Notes under the pieces: generated by a model | Told to the model about the DNA's origin: nothing | Databases searched by the model: none | What the model saw: the letters and a program-made list of their open reading frames with translations, nothing else | In this document: piece by piece, positions 1 to 6,777 of the stretch | How the letters are laid out: every line of letters starts with the position of its first letter | Numbering within the stretch: the first letter of the stretch is position 1 | Assembly: GCA_002308435.1 (NCBI GenBank) | Contig: DBUY01000072.1 | Coordinates: forward strand, 1 to 15,303 | Length of the DNA stretch: 15,303 nucleotides | From: Proteobacteria bacterium UBA1278 | Lineage (GTDB): Bacteria > Pseudomonadota > Gammaproteobacteria > Comchoanobacterales > Comchoanobacteraceae | Direction of reading: 5' to 3' | Made by a program: the position numbers and the translations under genes

Positions 1-4
1 GGGT

Positions 5-700
5 GTGCCCTGTGGGTGTGACCACGACAGCATGGAAGACCTCGAGCGTGAGATCAGTCGAAAAAAAGATCTATGTAGGACATCAAAAAAACCACCATAC
101 CAATTCAGAGACGGTTTCTATCCCGATCTTGAAGCATTATATTTCAGCAATAATCATACTGAGTTAAGTCGATGGCTAGCATTTTGGGATGATGTGCAAA
201 AATGTGGTCATTATCAGGGTGAAAATGCTTGGTTAGAACTTGAGGCCGTATTAACCCAGATATTATTATATCTTGGGCGTTATGATGAGGCACTGACACG
301 CGCTGACCAAGCATTGCAAATTTTTCCACATGATGATTTTTTATTGTACGCTAAGGCGCAAGCACTGATTGAGCGTTCACCAGGTTTTCTATTCTTTGGG
401 CCGAATAAGCAACAAGATCTCAAAGAAGCTCAAGACATACTATTAAAGTTCGGAGAGGCGAATCAAGATGTGCCACTTTTCCAAAGTAAACATGACTTTG
501 TTTGGGCGCTGTGGCATAAAGCTGCGGCCAGTCAACTTGGGAGAAATAGTCAGGAAGTTTCTCAGTATGAGCGGATTGCATCAGCTTGTGCACTCAAAGT
601 GCCTCCTCGCTCGATATACAAACCCCGCGCCGAGAAAATCTGCCCACGAGCATGTGGTTATAACGACCTAAATACTATCCGTGGCCACGTCAAGGCGTAG
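5..700 (+). CDS. TPR-like repeat protein, probably cut at the N-terminus by the window edge
   Basis: I do not recognise the family. The frame is open to the left edge of the window. The first possible starts are GTG at 5 and ATG at 32, and neither has a Shine-Dalgarno sequence, so the true start may lie outside. The clearest element is a helix-turn-helix resembling a tetratricopeptide repeat at about residues 78-120, with the pattern YLGRYDEALTRADQAL followed by a second amphipathic helix. The flanks (about 40-75 and 130-195) are also helical and rich in Trp, Leu and Ala, as in degenerate TPR arrays. No signal peptide or membrane segment is visible in the part present. The C-terminus contains two closely spaced Cys (CPRACG). 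The 3' end overlaps the convergent transferase gene by 11 bases. A role as a protein-binding scaffold is inferred from the fold only. Confidence 0.6.
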   Translation: MPCGCDHDSMEDLEREISRKKDLCRTSKKPPYQFRDGFYPDLEALYFSNNHTELSRWLAFWDDVQKCGHYQGENAWLELEAVLTQILLYLGRYDEALTRADQALQIFPHDDFLLYAKAQALIERSPGFLFFGPNKQQDLKEAQDILLKFGEANQDVPLFQSKHDFVWALWHKAAASQLGRNSQEVSQYERIASACALKVPPRSIYKPRAEKICPRACGYNDLNTIRGHVKA

Positions 701-1346
701 ATAAAAGGCAAATCAGACATCCACTCGCGGTGTCACAATCATAGTGGATTTGCATTGATCGACCTAAGGCCGTCACCTGCTCACGAAGGCAGTGCGCTAG
801 CGATGGCCATGGAAATGGGATGTGTTCAGCCAGAGTCTGCCACAGCGTCTGGCCATGCCATTTGCACCATGATTCACAAAATGTCCACAAACGATAAAAC
901 AGCATAGCGCGATCATCATCACTGAGTAGGACGATTTCGGATTCAACGTCGGCTGATGCACATTCGTGAGTCGCCCCATGCGCCCAATCAATACGTTCCA
1001 GTAATCGAGGTAATAATCGATGAATAGAGCGGTGAGCGTCAATGGGTTCAATATCGATGGCACAGGGTTGAGGTTGGCAAGTCCATACTGAAAAATGTCG
1101 GCAGTGGCTGACACTAATGAAAGTATCATCCATTGGAGTATTTTTCCGATCATGATAGTACATCACTTGAGGTTTTCCGTGAGTTGACTTCATGATCGAC
1201 AAGTTGGATCGGTCGTAGCCAGATTGTTGGGCGATCGTATCCAAAATGTGTTGGTACAGCTGCTGTGAGCGTATGCGTTTCGTTGATGCTGATCGGTCTG
1301 AGTCTGCAGGCCAAGGCTGGCAGTGGATACGCTGGAGCTCTTTCAT
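690..1346 (-). CDS. Sfp-type 4'-phosphopantetheinyl transferase
   Basis: Likely transfers 4'-phosphopantetheine from CoA to a conserved Ser of carrier-protein domains. At 218 aa it has Sfp/AcpT-family length. Visible motifs in family order are HGKPQ (56-60), SVSHC (78-82), the Mg-binding AIDIEPID with D98 and E100, and the signature WTFCESWCKW (154-163), in which E158 and K162 match the WxxKExxxK consensus. C157 replaces the first Lys of that consensus. The protein is unusually rich in Cys and His. No polyketide, peptide or fatty-acid synthase gene is in view, so the carrier substrate is unknown; it could serve AcpP itself or a distant cluster. ATG at 1346 has no clear ribosome binding site. 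The gene converges on, and overlaps, the TPR-like gene. The superfamily call is firm; the AcpT versus Sfp subgroup is not resolved. Confidence 0.82.
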   Translation of the reverse strand: MKELQRIHCQPWPADSDRSASTKRIRSQQLYQHILDTIAQQSGYDRSNLSIMKSTHGKPQVMYYHDRKNTPMDDTFISVSHCRHFSVWTCQPQPCAIDIEPIDAHRSIHRLLPRLLERIDWAHGATHECASADVESEIVLLSDDDRAMLFYRLWTFCESWCKWHGQTLWQTLAEHIPFPWPSLAHCLREQVTALGRSMQIHYDCDTASGCLICLLSTP

Positions 1347-1389
1347 GACACGACGACCAAATGCAAAGCCAGTAGACTACCAGAAGTAG

Positions 1390-1604
1390 GGCGATGAATC
1401 AATTAGTGCGGATAATACTAGAGCTATGGTGCTAAAGGATGGGTGGTTTGAGCCTATATCTACGCTTGCAATTTTCAGGCTGTAAACTCTAGCCATCATA
1501 AATTACAGTAGGCCACAATCGGTGCTGACGCGCCGGTTGATTTAGGAGATAGTTTACGCGATGATGAAGCTATTGCATTACGATATATGCAAGTGCCGTT
1601 CTAA
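1390..1604 (+). other. Gap upstream of the flippase gene with coding-like debris
   Basis: The 273-base gap 1347-1619 has no full gene, but two short stretches read like protein. From 1390 to 1485 one frame gives a stop-bounded peptide ending PISTLAIFRL. In another frame, 1512-1604 gives an acidic peptide containing DLGDSLRDDEAIALRYMQV and ending in TAA, 15 bases before the flippase ATG. Neither has a start codon with a ribosome binding site. They could be the decayed 3' end of an older gene or chance. I see no promoter I would defend for the flippase. Confidence 0.22.
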
Positions 1605-1619
1605 TGAAACTCGACGGAT

Positions 1620-3002
1620 ATGACATCGAATCAAAAACAGATAACACATCATAGCAAGCTAAATCGTCACGTTGCGAATGGCTGTATCGCCTTAGCCACC
1701 TACATGCTCAGCCTAGTGATGAATGCACTTCTCATACGTTATATCGGCATTGAACGCTACGGTGACACCATGCTTTCTTACCAAGCCACCACAGTTGTTA
1801 GCATGTTGCTCTTGATGGGTACGGGTAATCTGGTTCGCGCAATGTTTTCGATTAAAGCAACAAATGGTATCGCACGCCGGAGCTATTTTATCCGCTGGCA
1901 CCTTGGATTTATTGTGCAGAGTATCACAATCTATTCGATAGGCTACCTAGTAATGGTCTGTTTGCTGGTGGGGGCAGAGTCACTTGGGTGTCTGACATTA
2001 TCGTCATTACATATCACGGTATGGGCATTGGTTTGTGCGCCATTATTGGCCGTGTGTCAGCTATGTCGTGTCTATTTAATCGCGTTTGGACACCGGTTAT
2101 TTAGTCATATGACAACTGAGTTATGTCGCGTGGGAATATGGACTGCATTGATTGGACTAGGGCTCTACTATGTACCTATGCCTGACCATTGGGATATGGT
2201 GATCATGATCATTATACAGTCACTGATATTGTGCTTATTCGCGCTCAGTTTCGCTGCTTTTTTTCTCTCACGCCCACTCTCTGAGTTGGTGGCAAATGAG
2301 TCGATTCAGGTTGACATGAAGCGATATCGGTCTCGACACACATCTATCATTAATAGCCTTTACAGACAATTACCAACCGTCGCATTATTACTGAGTACGG
2401 TGTTTTTTGCTGCTGACGAGACAGTGGCTGGGGACTTGAGCTTGTGCATCACAATAACCATGATCTTCGGTATGGTAACGCAGTTCTTCACTCCCTTGGC
2501 TTATGATGAATTACGTCGTTATTTGGGTAGATCAGGGCAGGCCCTATCATCGCCTAAACGGGTCATTAATTTAAATCGAGCCGTGATTTGTTCGCATATC
2601 GGGATAATATCGCTATTAGTGACTCACGGGCATGCAGTCTTAGACGCTTTCGGACGCGATAGTAGTTCGACACACTGGATGTTGATCGGTGTCGGCATTG
2701 CGAGCATATTTCGCAGTTTGTATGAGCCACTACATACCTATGTGTTGGTTGGATCTCGCTGTGTGAATTCTATCGAACGTTTTAATATGAGCTGTTATTT
2801 ATTGATGCTACTGGGTGGCCCTTGGGCGGTGTATTATTTTGGTGTGCCGCATCTTATCGTGGGATATGTGTTGAGCAGTTTTATACAACTCTGTTTCTCA
2901 AGTTACCTGGTTAGAAAAACAACCGGACTTTTTTTGATGGCGATTTGGTCAAGCCGCAGAGCACATAGCGCAGATGACAACGCCGTTATGGTGACCGGCT
3001 AG
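1620..3002 (+). CDS. Polytopic membrane protein, Wzx/PST-like lipid-linked oligosaccharide flippase
   Basis: A 460-aa integral membrane protein with about 12 hydrophobic segments (roughly 20-42, 52-74, 95-118, 126-152, 168-185, 192-216, 250-268, 272-292, 318-338, 350-366, 388-408, 412-436) and short Arg/Lys-rich loops. The opening, with ALATYMLSLVMNALLIRYIG followed by an ERYG-type loop, resembles the start of polysaccharide transporters of the MOP superfamily (family knowledge). Such proteins flip undecaprenyl-linked glycans across the inner membrane. ATG at 1620 is the first Met after an in-frame stop at 1605-1607; its ribosome binding site is weak. No glycosyltransferase genes flank it, so it looks like an orphan. 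The membrane protein call is firm; flippase identity rests on overall resemblance and could be wrong for another multi-pass transporter. Confidence 0.62.
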   Translation: MTSNQKQITHHSKLNRHVANGCIALATYMLSLVMNALLIRYIGIERYGDTMLSYQATTVVSMLLLMGTGNLVRAMFSIKATNGIARRSYFIRWHLGFIVQSITIYSIGYLVMVCLLVGAESLGCLTLSSLHITVWALVCAPLLAVCQLCRVYLIAFGHRLFSHMTTELCRVGIWTALIGLGLYYVPMPDHWDMVIMIIIQSLILCLFALSFAAFFLSRPLSELVANESIQVDMKRYRSRHTSIINSLYRQLPTVALLLSTVFFAADETVAGDLSLCITITMIFGMVTQFFTPLAYDELRRYLGRSGQALSSPKRVINLNRAVICSHIGIISLLVTHGHAVLDAFGRDSSSTHWMLIGVGIASIFRSLYEPLHTYVLVGSRCVNSIERFNMSCYLLMLLGGPWAVYYFGVPHLIVGYVLSSFIQLCFSSYLVRKTTGLFLMAIWSSRRAHSADDNAVMVTG

Positions 3003-3107
3003 TCATAGACAAGTTGAGGAAAACTGGCACCGGAGCCAAGTATCAAGAGAATTAAGCGCCAGCGAGACCACTATCCAGATCAGGCTGCAGCGAGGCACTT
3101 ACGTGTC

Positions 3108-3129
3108 ATCTAATTGGCGTTTTTTAGAT
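3108..3129 (-). terminator. Weak hairpin overlapping the stop codon
   Basis: The inverted repeat ATCTAA / TTAGAT is separated by 10 bases and overlaps the TAA stop of the minus-strand hypothetical gene. The stem is short, and the A/T tract lies inside the loop rather than after the stem, so it is at best a weak termination or 3'-end structure. Confidence 0.18.
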
Positions 3130-3696
3130 CAAGTTACCACCAGGCACTCGCCCACGCATCTGATTGGCCTTCTTGGTCACTGGATTGTGTTGCTTGACAA
3201 CGCCAGTGGCTACTGACATGGCTGGGCTGGGCTCGCGTCGAGAATCGTGAGAGAGGGTATCATGAAGGACTAGTGCCTTGTCCTCAGAGACAGCATGATC
3301 AACAACAGGCTCTTCTTTCGGTTCAGCCTCAAAAATCTGGAAACAATTACGTATGACGTAGTCCGTGACGAGTATGGGTATGCGACGCACTGTCGGGGAT
3401 ATTGTTCGAACCACTGTACCAACTACGACAGGGCCCATTTGGCGCCCAGGTGTCTCAGCTGGATGTGCAATACCAGAAATATAGTTCGCTTTGACATTTG
3501 GCGTGGCAGTGGTACTGGACGGCTGGGCAGTGGTTTTAGTCTTCGGTTGCGACGATGGTGATTCAGTTTTGACGACGGTCTGATGTGTTTGTTCAATAGG
3601 CGTATGAGTTTCAGGAGTGATGGCCCAAAAGCTCGCCATACAGAGGAATGCACCTGTTGACCAAAGTAATTTTCGTTTAGCGAGAGCAAGCAACAT
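3124..3696 (-). CDS. Hypothetical membrane-anchored Thr/Pro-rich protein
   Basis: A 190-aa protein of no family I recognise. Residues 1-9 are basic, 10-27 form a hydrophobic helix without an obvious cleavage site (signal anchor likely), and 28-72 are a low-complexity Thr/Ser/Pro/Gln/Lys linker. Residues 72-125 hold the only order-prone part, including PVVVGTVVRTISPTVRRIP and one Cys. The tail is charged and probably disordered. The expected topology is a cytoplasmic N-terminus with the rest in the periplasm. Upstream is a good sigma70-like promoter, but the leader is short and AT-rich without a Shine-Dalgarno sequence. The codon pattern and the signal anchor make a real gene likely; the function is unknown. 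Confidence 0.55.
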   Translation of the reverse strand: MLLALAKRKLLWSTGAFLCMASFWAITPETHTPIEQTHQTVVKTESPSSQPKTKTTAQPSSTTATPNVKANYISGIAHPAETPGRQMGPVVVGTVVRTISPTVRRIPILVTDYVIRNCFQIFEAEPKEEPVVDHAVSEDKALVLHDTLSHDSRREPSPAMSVATGVVKQHNPVTKKANQMRGRVPGGNLI

Positions 3697-3725
3697 ATTA
3701 GTTTTATATTATTGTAATACTATGC

Positions 3726-3754
3726 ATTTTATCATTGTCTTAACATAAAATCAA
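3726..3754 (-). promoter_or_regulatory. Sigma70-like promoter of the Thr/Pro-rich protein gene
   Basis: On the minus strand, TTGATT (3754-3749) and TAAAAT (3731-3726) are separated by exactly 17 bases, close to the TTGACA/TATAAT consensus. The predicted transcription start is about 22 bases upstream of the ATG at 3696. The downstream leader is strongly AT-rich. Confidence 0.5.
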
Positions 3755-3839
3755 ATTCACGCACTCACAGCAGGCGTATTGAGTATGTCGGTGTTGCGCA
3801 CCATGCGATTAGCACTGACTAAGATCTACGTTGCGTGTG

Positions 3840-3995
3840 CTAGCGTACAGCCGGCTCTTTAGTCGCATTGACAAATGTTAGTTCGCCAGTCATCCAGGTT
3901 TTTCGGTGCGGTGATGACCATGCGGCAAGCGCACTAATGGTCATGATGAGCGACAAAATCAGTGGGGTCCACTGTGGGTGAAATCGAATATTCAA
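3840..3995 (-). CDS. Possible 51-residue single-pass membrane micro-protein
   Basis: A minus-strand open frame in the 496-base gap 3697-4192. It could start at TTG (3995); an internal ATG lies at residue 18. It encodes a short basic, aromatic N-terminus, a hydrophobic helix at about residues 11-25 (PLILSLIMTISALAAW), and a polar tail ending KEPAVR. Codon composition and the helix followed by a polar tail look protein-like. Against it are the lack of a Shine-Dalgarno sequence and a non-ATG start. It might be a remnant of a larger gene. The rest of the gap holds the promoter of the neighbouring minus-strand gene, an inverted repeat and a likely mpl promoter. Confidence 0.25.
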   Translation of the reverse strand: MNIRFHPQWTPLILSLIMTISALAAWSSPHRKTWMTGELTFVNATKEPAVR

Positions 3996-4090
3996 GCAAA
4001 TATAAATGATATGAATGAGGGGACATTATGCCATAAAAAACATATATAATCAATATTATGTAGGCGATGGTGGTGCTGTGGAGCGAATGG

Positions 4091-4105
4091 TGACAGTCGC
4101 TGTCA
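4091..4105. promoter_or_regulatory. Perfect inverted repeat upstream of the mpl promoter
   Basis: TGACAG and CTGTCA form a perfect 6-base dyad around a 3-base centre, about 30 bases upstream of the putative -35 of mpl. It could be an operator for a dimeric regulator or simply a small hairpin. The site does not match an operator I can name. Confidence 0.22.
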
Positions 4106-4133
4106 TCCTACGAATAGTGCTAAATTGGGCATG

Positions 4134-4162
4134 TTTGCGCAATGAATGATTTGTGTTAAACT
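4134..4162 (+). promoter_or_regulatory. Putative mpl promoter
   Basis: TTTGCG (4134-4139) and TAAACT (4157-4162) are 17 bases apart, with a TG two bases before the overlapping TTAAAC. Both hexamers deviate from consensus. The position, about 30 bases before the ATG, is appropriate. Confidence 0.3.
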
Positions 4163-4192
4163 GCAGACTATCCAAAATTCGGGACATTTACG

Positions 4193-5536
4193 ATGACAAT
4201 GCATGTGCTGGCTGGCTGTGGCAGTTTTATGGCCGGATTGGCAACAATTGCCAAAGAGTTACAACAAGATGTTGTGGTCTACGATAAAAAATATCAATCA
4301 CCCATGCTCGATCAGCTCGAGGATCACCACGTAGAAATGCGTCAAGGGTATGATCATCCATTACCCGCCAAAAATGATACCGTTGTCATCGGGAACAGCA
4401 TATCCCGCGGCGTACCGATGCTTGAGGGTATGCTATCTGCGCGAATGTCGTATTTATCTGGACCAGCGTGGCTAGCAAAAGCCGTGCTATCACAACGTAA
4501 GACCGTTGCCATCAGTGGTACACACGGTAAAACGACAACCAGTGCATTATTTGCTTGGGTGTTAGAGGTCGCACAACAATCTCCAGGCTTTCTGGTCGGT
4601 GGCATTCCAAATAATTTCAATACCTCTGCTCGTGCAGGATCAGGACCATTTTTCGTGATTGAAGCCGATGAGTACGATACCTGCTTTTCCGATAAGCGCC
4701 CAAAGTTTTTTCACTATCCAGCTGACCTGCTCGTGATCAATAATCTTGAATTTGATCATGCAGATATCTACCGTGACCTCGATGAGATTATCAAGCAGTT
4801 CCGCTATTATCTTCGAACATTGATACCTGGAACCAAAATTGTATTTCCCAAGCGTTGCGAAATCATAGATAAGCTCGTCAAAGAGGCTGGGTGGTGTAAT
4901 GCATGTCCCACACACTCAACTGACACCAGCCAGCCATGGCATTTACAGCCTGAGAGTGAAGACTGGTCAAAATTCACCATTATTGATGGTAAGCGAAAAC
5001 CACATACAGTGAAGTGGGATCTATTTGGTCTTCATAATGCGGGAAACGCACTCACCGTCATGCGTGGCGCTGCTGAGCTTGGTTTGGATTTAGACGTCAT
5101 TGTCGCAGCCTTGTGCAGTTTTCAGGGCGTTAGAAAACGCATGCAACGGATTGGAACAAGCCCAGATGGTAAAGAAGTTTGGGATGACTATGCTCATCAT
5201 CCTACAGCAGTCCAAAAAGTCATTGCTGCATGTCGCAAGCGCTTCAAGTCAGCCCGTTTGATTATCTGCTTCCAGTTGAGTAATTTTACGCAAGCCAATG
5301 GTGTCATGTGGCAAGAGCTTGCCGATGCCAGTGCAGATGCAGATTTAGTACTCCTGGTTGATCAGGGAGATAAGTTTCCATATCAACAGTTTAAAAAACA
5401 CCACCAAAAGCCCGTTGAAATTATCTCTGCAGAGACATCGCAAGCAGCAATTCAAAAGCTGTTAGCGCCAGGCGATAAGATCATTACTTGCAGTAGTCGC
5501 GACTGTAGTATTATCCACGAGAAAATATTGGCTTGA
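4193..5536 (+). CDS. mpl: UDP-MurNAc:L-Ala-gamma-D-Glu-meso-DAP ligase (murein peptide ligase)
   Basis: Mpl attaches the recycled tripeptide L-Ala-gamma-D-Glu-mDAP to UDP-MurNAc with ATP, returning murein turnover products to cytoplasmic peptidoglycan precursor synthesis. The 447-aa length matches the family. The N-terminal UDP-binding domain shows LAGCGSFMAGLATIAKEL and the IGNSISRGVP segment (66-75). The central ATPase domain has the P-loop GTHGKTTT (109-116), EADEYDT (157-163) and NNLEFDHADIY (183-193), typical of Mpl/MurC. The C-terminal domain has GLHNAGNA (279-286), FQGVRKRMQ (310-318) and DDYAHHPTAV (331-340). The Mpl-type start and middle favour Mpl over MurC. The gene is monocistronic in appearance, with a gap of 198 bases to the next gene. 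The ribosome binding site before the ATG is weak (GGGA). Confidence 0.95.
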   Translation: MTMHVLAGCGSFMAGLATIAKELQQDVVVYDKKYQSPMLDQLEDHHVEMRQGYDHPLPAKNDTVVIGNSISRGVPMLEGMLSARMSYLSGPAWLAKAVLSQRKTVAISGTHGKTTTSALFAWVLEVAQQSPGFLVGGIPNNFNTSARAGSGPFFVIEADEYDTCFSDKRPKFFHYPADLLVINNLEFDHADIYRDLDEIIKQFRYYLRTLIPGTKIVFPKRCEIIDKLVKEAGWCNACPTHSTDTSQPWHLQPESEDWSKFTIIDGKRKPHTVKWDLFGLHNAGNALTVMRGAAELGLDLDVIVAALCSFQGVRKRMQRIGTSPDGKEVWDDYAHHPTAVQKVIAACRKRFKSARLIICFQLSNFTQANGVMWQELADASADADLVLLVDQGDKFPYQQFKKHHQKPVEIISAETSQAAIQKLLAPGDKIITCSSRDCSIIHEKILA

Positions 5537-5722
5537 TCAATTTGAAACAGTAGTTTCGATATGCATAAATAGTCTGCCGAGTTGATGCGCAAAAAAAAGG
5601 GCGGGGCGTTGGGCATCTATGGATGTATCAATCAAGAAGCCCATTAAAAAATTACTAACAGCTATGAAAGTGACGTGAAATATGCTCAAATGAAGACATC
5701 AAATGATTAAATATTAATCAAC

Positions 5723-5728
5723 AGGAGA
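5723..5728 (+). promoter_or_regulatory. Ribosome binding site fixing the lipoprotein start
   Basis: AGGAGA lies 6 bases before ATG 5735. It is one of the best Shine-Dalgarno matches in this window and supports the assigned start. Confidence 0.7.
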
Positions 5729-5734
5729 CAATTT

Positions 5735-6190
5735 ATGGTTTATTATCAAGCAACATCTGCATTCCTTGCAGCAGCATTTCTACTCACCGGCTGTAGTGAT
5801 GACCCCAACGTCAGTAATCAGAGAAGAGGCGCTGTTGGTGGGGCAGTAGCTGGCGCAGTCATTGCTAACCAAGTATCTGACGATAATGCCGCCCCTGTAC
5901 TTGGCGCAATCGCTGGTGGCTTGATTGGCGGAGAGCTTGGGCGTCAACAAGACCAGCGCAACCAAGATCAAGCAGCGAAAACATTGAATTCAACATTGGC
6001 AAAAGCAAGCAATACCTGGGTTGATGACAATGACAATACGCAGTACACGTTCACTGTGAACCAGCCGTATCAGAACAAAGATACCACTTGTCGTCCATAC
6101 ACTCTCAAGCGTCAAGTCAATGGTGCAGCATCAACTAAGCATGGCGTTGCCTGCCTAACTGCTGACAGAAAGGCATGGAAACTCGCATAG
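5735..6190 (+). CDS. Glycine-zipper outer-membrane lipoprotein (17-kDa surface antigen type)
   Basis: A 151-aa lipoprotein. The signal peptide has a lipobox LLTGC with C20 as the lipidated residue; the following SDD may affect sorting. Residues 31-70 form a glycine-zipper double membrane segment (GAVGGAVAGAVIA, then GAIAGGLIGGELG), as in Rickettsia 17-kDa antigen and related proteins. The C-terminal domain carries C119 in a TTCRPYTL context and C140 in GVACL, followed by AWKL. This matches the C-R-[EP]-[FY] ... C ... W-K pattern common at the end of this family, and the two Cys may form a disulphide. Likely location is the outer membrane, with a structural or envelope-stress role; a precise function is not known for most members. 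A stem-loop lies directly downstream. Confidence 0.85.
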   Translation: MVYYQATSAFLAAAFLLTGCSDDPNVSNQRRGAVGGAVAGAVIANQVSDDNAAPVLGAIAGGLIGGELGRQQDQRNQDQAAKTLNSTLAKASNTWVDDNDNTQYTFTVNQPYQNKDTTCRPYTLKRQVNGAASTKHGVACLTADRKAWKLA

Positions 6191-6202
6191 GCTGATGAGA
6201 AC

Positions 6203-6228
6203 GGCACCTGCGCACAATCGTAGGTGCC
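6203..6228 (+). terminator. Strong stem-loop after the lipoprotein gene, no U-tract
   Basis: GGCACCTGCG and CGTAGGTGCC form a 10-pair stem (one G-U pair) with a 6-base loop, starting 13 bases after the stop codon. The expected run of T is missing on both strands, so it may be a non-canonical terminator or a 3'-protecting hairpin for the lipoprotein mRNA. It could also receive transcription from the tRNA gene on the other strand. Confidence 0.45.
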
Positions 6229-6285
6229 AACAGCCAGCCAAACCACCTGGTATCATTAGTTGATTAGCTTGCCAAAGTTGAATTG

Positions 6286-6359
6286 TGCCCCGAGCAGGAT
6301 TCGAACCTGCGACCTATCCCTTAGGAGGGGATCGCGCTATCCAGCTGTGCCACCGGGGC
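6286..6359 (-). tRNA. tRNA-Arg, anticodon CCU (reads AGG)
   Basis: The minus strand folds as a complete cloverleaf. The acceptor arm is GCCCCGG with TCGGGGC (one G-U), the D-arm contains AGCTGGATAGC, the anticodon stem ATCCC/GGGAT carries loop CTCCTAA with anticodon CCT, and the T-arm GCAGG-TTCGAAT-CCTGC is canonical. The discriminator base is A. CCA is not encoded (the next bases are CAA) and must be added enzymatically. This is the rare-codon AGG isoacceptor. Confidence 0.95.
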
Positions 6360-6368
6360 ATGTTATTT

Positions 6369-6397
6369 AGTGTAGCACACCCATCGGTCAATGCCCA
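6369..6397 (-). promoter_or_regulatory. Putative tRNA-Arg promoter
   Basis: On the minus strand TGGGCA (6397-6392) and TACACT (6374-6369) are 17 bases apart, and the -10 ends 9 bases before the tRNA 5' end, which would give a very short leader. The -35 is weak. Confidence 0.3.
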
Positions 6398-6410
6398 CTA
6401 CGTCACCGTC

Positions 6411-6710
6411 TTACAAAGTTGTCATGATGCCAATTATCTGTTCATCCGTAGCCGATAAACAGACACGCGATTTATCTCCCGATGTGCAAGTAGAGTTGCT
6501 GCGTCCATATTCAGCTACATTATCACGACGACAAGCATGATTCTTGTCGATTAGAGAGATACGATTATACGGAATACGCTTAGTGACTATTGAAATAGGA
6601 ACCACTTTTTGCCAAGATAAACCGTTAGCACAAAATACAGTGTTAATACGATGGCTCGACTTTGTGTAGCACGACAGCACGATAGAAAATGCATAGTGCG
6701 CGGAGACCAA
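6411..6710 (-). CDS. Hypothetical small Cys-rich protein between tRNA-Arg and zipA
   Basis: This frame fills most of the 385-base gap 6360-6744. It encodes up to 99 aa with no ATG; TTG at 6710 and GTG at residue 11 are the possible starts, and no Shine-Dalgarno sequence is seen. There are five Cys (14, 27, 60, 75, 84), a moderately hydrophobic start, and a composition rich in Ser, Ile and Arg that looks protein-like, with a tail ATDEQIIGIMTTL. The early hydrophobic stretch could be part of a damaged or misassigned signal peptide, which would suit a secreted, disulphide-bonded protein. The stop lies 51 bases upstream of the tRNA on the same strand. I do not recognise the family; a chance open frame or a truncated gene remains possible. 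Confidence 0.38.
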   Translation of the reverse strand: MVSAHYAFSIVLSCYTKSSHRINTVFCANGLSWQKVVPISIVTKRIPYNRISLIDKNHACRRDNVAEYGRSNSTCTSGDKSRVCLSATDEQIIGIMTTL

Positions 6711-6744
6711 GCATCGGCAGGATGAGTGTGAAAAGAGAGAAGTA

Positions 6745-6777
6745 TTGATGGACTTTAAAGACTACTTGATGGACTTT
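6745..6777 (+). repeat. zipA: 12-base direct repeat covering the zipA start
   Basis: TTGATGGACTTT occurs at 6745-6756 and again at 6766-6777, a 21-base (7-codon) period. As a result Met-Asp-Phe recurs at residues 1 and 8, with another Met-Asp at 12, giving several possible start codons before the membrane helix. Only the first is preceded by a purine-rich ribosome binding site. Confidence 0.6.

Noticed and set aside
797..1153. A 118-codon hydrophobic minus-strand frame inside the phosphopantetheinyl transferase gene.
   Set aside because: It overlaps the transferase motifs in another frame on the same strand; the transferase signature is decisive.
3295..3689. Two long frames on either strand overlapping the Thr/Pro-rich protein gene.
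   Set aside because: Their composition is that of shifted readings (Arg/Ser/Cys-rich, no signal), whereas the 190-aa frame has a signal anchor and a promoter at the right place.
4011..4036. A GAGGGG sequence followed by ATG-CCA-TAA, a two-codon open frame with good spacing.
   Set aside because: So short a frame is expected by chance, and nothing nearby shows attenuation or translational control.
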